DNA of 12,062 bases from an uncultured Chlamydiaceae bacterium (GTDB lineage Bacteria > Chlamydiota > Chlamydiia > Chlamydiales > Parachlamydiaceae). The stretch is from assembly GCA_945957185.1 (NCBI GenBank), contig CAMFKA010000038.1:1-12062 (forward strand). Direction: 5' to 3'. Position 1 is the stretch's first letter, and the number at the start of each line of letters is the position of its first letter. The notes below the pieces were generated by a model. The model was not told the origin of the DNA, made no database searches, and worked only from the letters and a program-made list of their open reading frames with translations. The position numbers and the translations under genes were made by a program. Positions 1-7,700 of the stretch are shown here, piece by piece.

Positions 1-27
1 TTCCTCGCGGGCTCGTCACCGTAGGCT
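1..27. repeat. dispersed repeat, copy 1 (cut by window edge)
   Basis: These 27 bases match 10331-10357 at 25 of 27 positions; the only difference is GG versus AC in the ninth and tenth bases. The shared core is GCTCGTCACCGTAGGCT. In the second copy the unit forms a hairpin closed by CCTACGGT and ACCGTAGG. Here only the right arm (ACCGTAGG, 18-25) is present, because the left arm would lie before the window. After base 27 the two copies diverge. This is seen directly; that it is a genome-wide family is inferred. Confidence 0.7.
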
Positions 28-230
28 ACATAAGAGACGCCCAAAGGGCTTAGCGTACATACGTCAATACACACAAAATGATAACAACATTAATTGTCGC
101 AGAGCTCCCAGGGAGACCCTTATGTGGTCTACGGGCTTACCAAACTATTGCCAAGCTGAGGACGGCTTCCATCTAGCGCATACTCTAGGGTGGCAATCAA
201 AATCTCAACATAATGATTTGATCTAAATTC
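28..230. other. non-coding leader region with several small dyads, unassigned
   Basis: I find no plausible gene here. Small inverted repeats are visible: GCCC-AAA-GGGC (39-49), AGACC-N7-GGTCT (114-130), and ATTGCCA (147-153) facing TGGCAAT (191-197), with AAGC/GGCTT inside the last. That pattern could be a small structured RNA, the terminator of an upstream gene, or chance. I could not match it to tRNA, tmRNA, 6S, SRP or RNase P RNA. Confidence 0.3.
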
Positions 231-247
231 ACCTAAAACTCTATTAT
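218..247 (+). promoter_or_regulatory. possible sigma70-type promoter for the small membrane protein gene
   Basis: TTGATC (218-223) and TATTAT (242-247) are separated by 18 bases. They match the -35 and -10 consensus at 4/6 and 5/6. The start codon follows at 276, giving a leader of about 22 bases that contains the ribosome binding site GGAG at 264-267. This is prediction only. Confidence 0.45.
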
Positions 248-275
248 AAGCGACATTTTAACCGGAGAACCCTCT

Positions 276-725
276 ATGTCATCTATTGGAAAAATCATCT
301 CACTAAAACCCGCTGACTTCACTCGTCTCGGGACAAACGTCGCCTACGTAGGTGCAGGTCTAGTATTAGGAGCCCTCATCACGCATACTGTTTATGGGAT
401 AGCCACAACTTTCTTTAAAACAGCAAATGAATCGTTCAAAAACATTTTGGCGGTAGGAAGCATCCTCGCGGGTGTCGCGGTCACTTACGTTTGCGCTCCA
501 CAAGTTGCCCTTTTCGCATTGTCTGCTACAAAAATTTTGGAGATCACGCTATTGACCGCTGCGACTGCAGGAATCGTCAAATTAGCCGGTCCCGAAGACA
601 AATCGATTGTTTTGGTTGAGATTGTTGCGCTACCAATTCTTGGAATTGCAGGTGGTTTGCTAGGAAAGTATGCGATCTTGGTAGCCGGAGCTGCTGGATC
701 GATTTGGGCATCCAAATTCGTATAA
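276..725 (+). CDS. small hydrophobic multi-spanning membrane protein, unknown function
   Basis: A 149-residue protein starting at ATG 276, with GGAG eight bases upstream. I do not recognise a family. After a short polar N-terminus it has hydrophobic stretches at about residues 22-47, 55-73, 76-103 and 110-147; the last is long enough for two passes, so four or five membrane segments are likely. The loops are very short, and there is no signal-peptide cleavage motif, cysteine motif or catalytic signature. Such paired hydrophobic segments recall chlamydial inclusion membrane (Inc) proteins, but Incs usually have a single bilobed domain and cytosolic tails, so this is only a weak analogy. It is followed by its own terminator-like hairpin and appears to be transcribed separately from the heat-shock operon. 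Confidence 0.75.
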   Translation: MSSIGKIISLKPADFTRLGTNVAYVGAGLVLGALITHTVYGIATTFFKTANESFKNILAVGSILAGVAVTYVCAPQVALFALSATKILEITLLTAATAGIVKLAGPEDKSIVLVEIVALPILGIAGGLLGKYAILVAGAAGSIWASKFV

Positions 726-731
726 GCCGAG

Positions 732-760
732 CGGGTTTCGCTAGAGGAAACCCGTAATTT
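732..760 (+). terminator. hairpin terminator after the membrane protein gene
   Basis: CGGGTTTC (732-739) and GAAACCCG (747-754) form a perfect 8-bp stem with a 7-base loop. It starts seven bases after the stop codon and is followed by a weak T-containing tail (TAATTT). It ends just before the CIRCE operator, insulating the heat-shock promoter from upstream reading. Confidence 0.65.
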
Positions 761-785
761 AGCACTTAATCCTCCCCTCTGCTAA
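759..785 (+). promoter_or_regulatory. degenerate CIRCE operator (HrcA binding site)
   Basis: The canonical CIRCE is TTAGCACTC-N9-GAGTGCTAA. Here TTAGCACTT (759-767), exactly nine bases, then CTCTGCTAA (777-785). The left half matches 8 of 9 and the right half 6 of 9, with the outer TGCTAA intact. It lies six bases before the -35 box and directly upstream of hrcA. The position, spacing and nearby repressor gene make this a convincing though degenerate operator, implying autoregulation of hrcA-grpE-dnaK. Confidence 0.8.
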
Positions 786-791
786 ATTTCT

Positions 792-820
792 TTGACAAAT
801 ATTTCCTCATATTTTACACT
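792..820 (+). promoter_or_regulatory. promoter of hrcA-grpE-dnaK operon
   Basis: A perfect -35 box TTGACA (792-797) is followed after 17 bases by TACACT (815-820), a 4/6 match to the -10 consensus. It sits just downstream of CIRCE, so bound HrcA could block RNA polymerase. A start near 827 would leave a leader of only about 11 bases before TTG 838, or about 41 bases before TTG 868. Confidence 0.65.
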
Positions 821-837
821 CAGGGTAGATAGAGAAA

Positions 838-2013
838 TTGGAAGAACTTAAACCTGAGAGGTTTTTCTTGAAAACCCTGCTTGTCAAACGATCAAATAAA
901 CAAGAACGAGAGCGATCAGTCCTCCTCGGTCTTGTTGAGTTCTATCTAAAAACAGGCAAACCGGTAGGCTCCAACACCCTCAAAGAAGCCGGTTTCGAAG
1001 ACTTAAGTTCCGCTACTATCCGCAACTATTTTGCCAGTCTCGAAGAGGACGGCTATCTCGTTCAGCAGCACTCTTCCGGAGGAAGAATCCCAACCGACAA
1101 AGCGTTACAGCTTTACGTTAACGAACACATCGAATCCACCGCGATCGACTCTACTCACGAAAAAATTTTTCAACAGCTGGAACAATCAGATTCCAAAGAG
1201 ATCGCCCGTTACTTGCAGCGCGCTGCCGATACATTAAGCGATCTGACCGGGTGTGCCGTATTTTTAAATGCGCCTCGTTTTGACCAAGACTTCATCGTCA
1301 ATATCAAATTTGTCGAAGTGGACATCCATCGCTGCTTATGCGTTCTCATCACAAGTTTTGGTGTCATTCACACAGAAGTTGTCAATATCGACAAGAAATT
1401 GAGCACCTTTACCATCAAGAGAATCGAAGGGTACTTCCATTGGAGATTGACCGGTCACGGCAAGCCCGAAAAGATGGATCGGGACGAGGAAATTCTCGCT
1501 CAACATCTCTATAATGAAGTGATGGTGCGCTACATTGTCGGGTACTCCAATTTCATCGACGACGAAATCTACCGCACCGGTTTTTCAAAACTACTTCGCT
1601 ATCCGGAATATCAAGAGGCAACAGCTTTATCCGGAGCCCTCTCTCTTTTCGAAAACTCCCAAAGCATGCGGCATCTTCTCCATGAAACCTCGAAACACGA
1701 CGGCATCAAAGTTTGGATCGGCTCCGCATTAGAAAAATTCACCTCCGACCACCACCATACCGCTGTCCTTGCGACCCCCTACCGCGTGAATAAGCAGATC
1801 GTGGGCTCCATCGGGATATTAGGACCCTCGCGCATGGAATACAAAACGATGTTTGGTATCCTCCATCACTTTTCAAATGCGATTTCCAAAACACTCACGC
1901 GCGATGTTTACCAATTTAAGATTACTCTTCGAAAGCCCACCCACGAAGTCCATGGGTTGCTGGTCGATGAATCAAAACCATTACTAGAATTTAACCCACA
2001 AAGAGCAGTTTAG
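838..2013 (+). CDS. hrcA: heat-inducible transcription repressor HrcA
   Basis: HrcA is the dimeric repressor that binds CIRCE operators and turns down dnaK and groE operons until heat or unfolded protein titrates GroEL. In this 391-residue protein the N-terminal winged helix-turn-helix is at about 25-90. It includes KPVGSNTL, the recognition helix SSATIRNYFASLEEDGYL and the wing SSGGRIPTDKAL; the rest is the HrcA dimerisation/GAF-like region. The SSATIRNYFA wording and the tail after YQFKITLRKP resemble chlamydial HrcA, which carries a C-terminal extension not found in Bacillus. No ATG start is available. TTG 838 gives the longest form but a poor ribosome site; TTG 868 has GAGAGG six bases upstream and may be the true start (381 residues). 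The stop overlaps the grpE ribosome binding site. Confidence 0.95.
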   Translation: MEELKPERFFLKTLLVKRSNKQERERSVLLGLVEFYLKTGKPVGSNTLKEAGFEDLSSATIRNYFASLEEDGYLVQQHSSGGRIPTDKALQLYVNEHIESTAIDSTHEKIFQQLEQSDSKEIARYLQRAADTLSDLTGCAVFLNAPRFDQDFIVNIKFVEVDIHRCLCVLITSFGVIHTEVVNIDKKLSTFTIKRIEGYFHWRLTGHGKPEKMDRDEEILAQHLYNEVMVRYIVGYSNFIDDEIYRTGFSKLLRYPEYQEATALSGALSLFENSQSMRHLLHETSKHDGIKVWIGSALEKFTSDHHHTAVLATPYRVNKQIVGSIGILGPSRMEYKTMFGILHHFSNAISKTLTRDVYQFKITLRKPTHEVHGLLVDESKPLLEFNPQRAV

Positions 2014-2024
2014 GAGAATCACTC

Positions 2025-2588
2025 ATGACAGAAAAAGAACCCGAAGTAAATCCGGAAGTGGAAGAAAGCTCTCCTTCGCCCGAACCGGTGATCGTTACAA
2101 TCACGGAAGAAGAGTACCAAAAGTTGATCGCGGAAGCGCAAGAGTACAAAGACAAGTACTTGCGACTTTTGGCGGAGTCTGAAAACGCTCGCAAGCGACT
2201 GCAAAAGGAGAAACAAGATCTCACGCAATTTGCAATCGACAACTTGGCGTGTGATTTTCTCACCCCTATCGACCACATGGAAAATGCTCTTAAATATACT
2301 GATAACATGTCACAAGACGTGAAACACTGGGCCACAGGCTTCCAAATGATTCTTTCGCAATTCCTCGACGTCCTTGCGTCGAATGGCATCACTGCGATCG
2401 ATTCCGTTGGCAACGCTTTTGACCCTCATAAACACGAAGCAATCGAAATTGTCACCACAACCGAACATAAGCCGGGTGTCGTCGTCTCTGAAAGCGTCAG
2501 AGGCTACAAACGCGGAGACCGCACCATCCGCCCTGCACGCGTGACCGTTTCACAGTTGCCTAGTAATAATGATCAAGAGACAAAATAA
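2025..2588 (+). CDS. grpE: nucleotide exchange factor GrpE
   Basis: GrpE is the dimeric co-chaperone that releases ADP from DnaK so that the folding cycle can restart. This 187-residue protein has the family layout: an acidic disordered N-terminus (1-25), a long charged helix likely to form the paired coiled coil (about 28-65), and a C-terminal beta domain. The latter carries FDPHKHEAIEI and ends in the GrpE signature around YKRGDRTIRPARVTVSQ. The start is ATG 2025, with AGGAG at 2012-2016 overlapping the hrcA stop codon, so translation is probably coupled. Only 25 bases separate it from dnaK. The length is normal for the family. Confidence 0.97.
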   Translation: MTEKEPEVNPEVEESSPSPEPVIVTITEEEYQKLIAEAQEYKDKYLRLLAESENARKRLQKEKQDLTQFAIDNLACDFLTPIDHMENALKYTDNMSQDVKHWATGFQMILSQFLDVLASNGITAIDSVGNAFDPHKHEAIEIVTTTEHKPGVVVSESVRGYKRGDRTIRPARVTVSQLPSNNDQETK

Positions 2589-2613
2589 AAAGAATTAACA
2601 AGGAGTCTTGGCT

Positions 2614-4572
2614 ATGAGTCAACAAGAAAGCAAAAAAGGAAAAATCATCGGCATCGACTTAGGTACGACAAACTCTTGCGTTGCCGTCATGGAAGGTGGA
2701 ACACCAAAAGTTATCGCTAACATCGAAGGATCTAGAACTACTCCTTCTGTTGTTGCTTACAAAGGCGACAACGAGAGATTGGTAGGGATTCCTGCAAAAC
2801 GACAAGCAGTAACTAACTCCGAAAATACCATTTTCTCCTCCAAACGTTTCATTGGAAGAAAGTATTCCGAGTGTGAATCAGAAATCAAAACAGTGCCTTA
2901 TAAGGTCACTCAAAACTCCAATGGCGACGCAGCATTCGACGTGCATGGCAAATTGCTCTCCCCGGAAGAGATCGGCGCTCAAATTTTGATTAAAATGAAA
3001 GAAACTGCCGAAGCTTACCTGGGCGAAAAGGTCACAGAAGCTGTCATTACCGTTCCTGCCTACTTCAACGATGCGCAACGTCAATCCACAAAAGACGCGG
3101 GACGTATTGCAGGATTGGATGTCAAAAGGATTATCCCCGAGCCAACAGCTGCAGCATTGGCGTACGGCTTGGATAAAGAAAAGACAGACAGAAAAATCGC
3201 TGTGTTCGACCTCGGTGGCGGTACTTTCGATATCTCTATCCTCGAAATCGGCGACGGCGTTTTTGAAGTGTTGGCAACAAACGGAGACACTCACCTCGGG
3301 GGTGATGACTTCGACAACGAAATTCTGAAGTGGCTGCTCGAGTCGTTCAAACAAGAGACCGGCATCGACCTTCGCAACGACAAAATGGCTCTACAAAGAC
3401 TCCGCGATGCCGCTGAAAAGGCAAAAATCGAGTTGTCCGGAGCTCAATCCACAGAGATCAACCAACCGTTCATCACTATGGATGCAACAGGACCAAAGCA
3501 CTTGGCAATTACTTTGACACGTGCAAAATTAGAAACATTGGCTCACAACTTAATCGAAAGAACACGTGAACCTTGCCTAAAAGCTTTGAAAGACTCCGGA
3601 CTCACAAAAGATGATATCTCGGAAGTGATCCTCGTGGGAGGGATGTCCCGTATGCCTGCAGTCCAAGAGATGGTAAAACAAATCTTCGGAAAAGAAGGGC
3701 ACAAAGGGGTCAACCCGGACGAAGTGGTCGCTGTCGGCGCTGCCATCCAAGGGGGAGTGTTAACCGGTCACGTGAAAGACGTGTTACTTCTCGACGTAAC
3801 CCCATTGACATTGGGAATCGAGACATTAGGTGGAGTGATGACACCTTTGGTGGAAAGAAACACCACAATTCCTACTCAAAAGAAACAAGTGTTCTCCACT
3901 GCCGGCGACAACCAACCTGCCGTGACGATCAATGTTTTCCAAGGGGAGCGTCCATTAGCGAAAGATAACAAAAAGATCGGAAGCTTTGATTTGGATCAGA
4001 TTCCTCCTGCCCCTCGCGGCGTCCCTCAGATCGAAGTTTGCTTCGATATCGATGCCGACGGGATTTTGCATGTTTCTGCGAAAGATTTATCTTCCGGAAA
4101 AGAGCAGAAAATCCGCATTGAAGCGAGCTCCGGATTAAGTGAAGACCAAATTCAACAGATGGTCAAAGACGCTGAACTCCACAAAGAGGAAGACGTCAAA
4201 CGCAAACAGGAGATCGAGCTAAAGAACAATGCCGATACGACAATGTTCCACGCACAAAAAGCGTTGAACGAGTACAAAGAGAAGTTGCCAAAAGATGTTG
4301 TTGACGATGTCCAAGGAAAGATCGATGCTTTGAAAAAGGCACTCGAAACTGATGATCTGGATAAAATCCGCAGCGCACACACCGAATTGGAAAGCCATAT
4401 GCAGAAAATTGGGGAAGCGATGTCGAAACAGCAGCAACAGCAGCAGCCGGGTGGCGGTTCTCATGAGCACCAACAGCAGCATGAGCAACAGCAACATCAG
4501 CAGCAAGCGGGTGGTAATGACACCATCGAAGATGCTGAAGTTGAAATCATCGACGACAACAACAAACCTTAA
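2614..4572 (+). CDS. dnaK: molecular chaperone DnaK (Hsp70)
   Basis: ATP-driven Hsp70 chaperone that binds exposed hydrophobic peptides with DnaJ and GrpE. It has 652 residues from ATG 2614, which has AGGAG eight bases upstream; the in-frame TTG at 2608 is only two bases from that site and is rejected. Phosphate-binding loops IGIDLGTTNSC (12-22) and VFDLGGGTFD (about 197-206), the adenosine motif ILVGGMSRMP (about 339-348) and the interdomain linker VLLLDVTPLTLG (about 390-401) are all present, followed by the substrate-binding domain and helical lid. The variant IPEPTAAALAYG, where most bacteria have INEPTAAALAYG, is also known in chlamydiae. Between lid and acidic tail lies an unusual Gln/His-rich linker (about 606-635) encoded by CAG/CAA-rich DNA. 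The protein ends in DAEVEIIDDNNKP. Third gene of the hrcA operon. Confidence 0.98.
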   Translation: MSQQESKKGKIIGIDLGTTNSCVAVMEGGTPKVIANIEGSRTTPSVVAYKGDNERLVGIPAKRQAVTNSENTIFSSKRFIGRKYSECESEIKTVPYKVTQNSNGDAAFDVHGKLLSPEEIGAQILIKMKETAEAYLGEKVTEAVITVPAYFNDAQRQSTKDAGRIAGLDVKRIIPEPTAAALAYGLDKEKTDRKIAVFDLGGGTFDISILEIGDGVFEVLATNGDTHLGGDDFDNEILKWLLESFKQETGIDLRNDKMALQRLRDAAEKAKIELSGAQSTEINQPFITMDATGPKHLAITLTRAKLETLAHNLIERTREPCLKALKDSGLTKDDISEVILVGGMSRMPAVQEMVKQIFGKEGHKGVNPDEVVAVGAAIQGGVLTGHVKDVLLLDVTPLTLGIETLGGVMTPLVERNTTIPTQKKQVFSTAGDNQPAVTINVFQGERPLAKDNKKIGSFDLDQIPPAPRGVPQIEVCFDIDADGILHVSAKDLSSGKEQKIRIEASSGLSEDQIQQMVKDAELHKEEDVKRKQEIELKNNADTTMFHAQKALNEYKEKLPKDVVDDVQGKIDALKKALETDDLDKIRSAHTELESHMQKIGEAMSKQQQQQQPGGGSHEHQQQHEQQQHQQQAGGNDTIEDAEVEIIDDNNKP

Positions 4573-4584
4573 TCGGTGAACTCT

Positions 4585-4716
4585 GCGCGAAGCGCTTTGG
4601 AGTGCGGTGACTTGTCACCGCTTTCATAGGGCACGACTTGTCGTGCCCTTCTCCGCGCGACAAGTCGCGCTAAAGGAAAGCGGTGACAAGTCACCGCGCT
4701 CCAAAGCGCTTCGCGC
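4585..4716. repeat. 132-bp nested palindrome with four GACTTGTC-core hairpins
   Basis: Arms 4585-4625 and 4676-4716 are reverse complements at 40 of 41 positions; the exception, T4603 against G4698, would be a U-G pair in RNA. Inside sit four short hairpins with the same centre: GCGGTGACTTGTCACCGC (4604-4621), GGGCACGACTTGTCGTGCCC (4629-4648), GCGCGACAAGTCGCGC (4655-4670) and CGGTGACAAGTCACCG (4681-4696). The flanks AACTCT (4579-4584) and AACTAT (4717-4722) abut the arms exactly. It lies between convergent genes, so it can end transcription in both directions; it may also be a small non-autonomous mobile element. Confidence 0.85.
4585..4716. terminator. likely bidirectional transcription terminator between dnaK and the convergent gene
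   Basis: The nested palindrome begins 12 bases after the dnaK stop and ends eight bases before the stop of the minus-strand gene. No other hairpin is available for either gene. A long U run is missing on both sides, so termination efficiency is uncertain; this role is inferred from position and stem stability. Confidence 0.5.
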
Positions 4717-4724
4717 AACTATTT

Positions 4725-7700
4725 CTATACGGCTGTTCTAACAGCATCTCTTAGAAGATTCGCCAAACGGTACAGAGCCATTTCTTCAAAATAATTCGTT
4801 AAATAGTCCACTCCACTTGGAAGACGCGCTGCTCTAGGTACAGGCGGCTGCGGAGCGTAAACAGGCTGCGCCCCATTCGATGATGCTGCTATGACTATCT
4901 GCTCCGATGAGGAACAAGTCGGAGTCGCAGCAGGAGCCGAAACTTCCACTGCTACGCTTTCTTCTACTACAGGAGCTTTCACCCACAATCCATCCATGTA
5001 GGCTTTGACAAGCCCTCCCGGAATCATCTTTTTGGCTAATGCGATCATTTGCTCTCCCGATTGAGCTAAAATCCAAGCCGGATCCATCAACACCACTTTT
5101 GCTTTTGTCCACGCGCGGTGATGTCTGAGTTTTTGACGTAACGCATACTTTAATGCGTAGAGGTGCGCAAGTTGTTGGAGATTGCCATTATCTATGTTGC
5201 CGCGGTGCAATTCCATGTGCCAGTCTAGGCTTCTCTTAAATTCCACTTGTGTTGATGGGGCATCGAACAATAGTGAGCTGAAAAAAGATTGCTTAACTGT
5301 TTTACCCGGCACTTGATCTTCTTGCGGTAGTTTATGATCAGTAATTGTTTGATTCAATTGCTCAATGACTCGAGGATCATTCATCGCTGCCGCTCTAGAC
5401 GCATGCATACGGTTATTGATGACATTAAGTGTGGTTTCAATTTCTTGTAATTGAGACTCCAGACGTCGCTCCTCTTCCGCATAATTGGTGGCAAAAGTTG
5501 CCACTTCCGAATCTCTCAATCGCATCGCAATCTGAGGCTCTAGTTGTGTCCCTACGGCGACTCCGGCCATTTGTTGTTGTAAACTATTAAGTTGTGTATT
5601 GATTGCTGCAACGCCTCCGTCAAAGAAAGTGATGACCTGCATGCGAAGACGATTATGTCTATGGAAGGCCATTTCTAGCTCTCTCAAAGTGGAAATATTC
5701 TGTTCCTTTGTTGTCGACTCAGGATCACTAATCAATTTTTCGAGGTTTGTTGCGATCGCTTTCATTTGTGTAGTCATTTCCCGTACATGCCCTTGCAAGA
5801 CACTTAACTCGGGATCCACTTCACCCAATTCGCTTTTCTGAGCTTGTGCCATTGCTTCTAGCGGCGCTTGTAATGCTTCCCATTTTGTTGGCAACTCTTT
5901 CAGTTTACTTATCTCGGAAATCTCTTTTGCATATAATTCTCTTCCAAGCCGCTTATACTTCCAATTGATACCTTCCAAAAAGTTTCGCAATCCATTTAAA
6001 TCTAGCTCCGGAATGCTATTCGCCAATGCGCGCAACTCTTGTGCGCGAGGCAACTCTACAGTCGCTAGCGCCTCATGTTTTTCGTTTAAAGGATCTAGTA
6101 GAAGACCTAAATCTTCCGGTGTCAGCGGTTGCTCGCGTTCCATTTTCAAACGCAATTCTTGCATTTGCAGCAGCAGCCTATGGTGGCTGGATTGATATTT
6201 TATCGTAATAAAAGTGCGCGCAGCAGCGATGACGGTGTGATGGATCAGATGCGCGAGAGATTGCCCGGCAGCGGCGAAGTGGGTTTGGTCTTTAGAAACC
6301 AATCCAAACTCCCCTAACAAGCGATAACCGTTTCGCAGCACTGTGAACGCAGAAGCGCGTAAATCGCGAGAACGACGGAGTGTGAGAGCGCTATCGCGTG
6401 CCCATGTGATGGCTTCTCCTACCATTTGCATTTTTGCTTCCACACAGCCTTCAGGGAACCGTGCTTGATCTGAAAAAAGGATACGGAAGTAACGTCGAGT
6501 TGTTCGCGCTGTTTTACCGTTTACCAACAGCTTAAGACCTATTTTGCGGAAAGCCCACAGAGCGACGTAAGTGTATGCGCGAACAATTCGAGAGGTGCGT
6601 AACCGAAACAGTGATGGGCAGATGGTGTTCAGGAAGGAACCGATCTCCAAAACAAATTCACCGACAAAAGCTTCTTGATGTTCTATTGCAGTACCTGCTG
6701 TTCCTGTTGCTCTGCTTTCAAGGGTTTGAAACAGTCTATCCACAACGAGGAGGGGTGTTGCAAAAAACGTTGGGTTAGAGATGTGTAACATAATATTGCT
6801 GGTGATTTCATCAGCTAAAACCGCTCTGGAGGGTAATCCGACGAAATAGTTCATTCCGCGGCGTGTTTGAGCGCCCAGCCATGCAAGAACTTTAAAAAGG
6901 ACCGCTAATGAACGTCCCACGAAAGGAATCGCAAGCAAGCGTTCGCAAATCCTATTATAAATATAATTAGAAGGTTGAGTTAACGTAGCAAACACGATTT
7001 CGCGAAGCTTCTCTCTGATCGGTTTTCTTCCGTAAAAATTATCGTTAATCAACACAGCGGAAGGTTCGTCATCTTTTTTAGTGTAGTTCCAGCGCGCTTC
7101 AGCGACCTGCGCTTCCATACCAGGATAAATCCCTTTCGCTTGGGCGGCGGGACTCGAATAAAAGACAATTTCCCGTGTTCCTACTCGTTCTACTAAAAAG
7201 CAATGGTCTTGGATAGGCTCCGGATTTTCCGGCGTCAATTCGATACCAAATATTTCTCTTAAATGACCAGCAAGTGCATCTAGTTGGTTGTTGATTTCAT
7301 GAACAAAAGACCCTTTGACATCCGGTTCCCAATGATGCATTTCGGTTTTGCAGTCGCCTTGCCATTCCGTGATTTCTTCTACAGCTTTCGGGCCCCCGGC
7401 GCTTTTAATGATGGCTTCAAAAACGGATTTGAATCGAAGGCGTGGATTTAAGATTCCACTCTCTAGTGTCGAAAGGTGTACATCGTGATCGGCTTCAATG
7501 GCTGCGTAAATGCTTGGCACGGAGAATTCGGCCATTGCTTCATTCCAAAAAGCGTCTTCATCTGCTTGAGTTGTCAATCTGCCTTGCTCTTTTTCCGCTG
7601 TAACTCTAGCAAAAACTTCCTGATACTTACGTAGAAATAGCGTGACAACGTTTAATGTTTCTCCAATTTGCTGCGGGGAAGTCTGTTCTAAGGTTCCAAC

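Noticed and set aside
28..230. Known structured RNA (tRNA, tmRNA, 6S, SRP or RNase P RNA)
   Set aside because: No diagnostic conserved sequences or complete fold could be recognised on either strand.
2608..2613. TTG start for DnaK giving two extra residues (MA-MSQQES)
   Set aside because: The AGGAG at 2601-2605 is only two bases from this TTG but eight bases from ATG 2614, so ATG 2614 is the better start.
4219..4506. Minus-strand Leu/Met-rich frame opposite the DnaK tail
   Set aside because: The leucine runs are simply the antisense of the CAG/CAA-rich Gln/His tract of dnaK.
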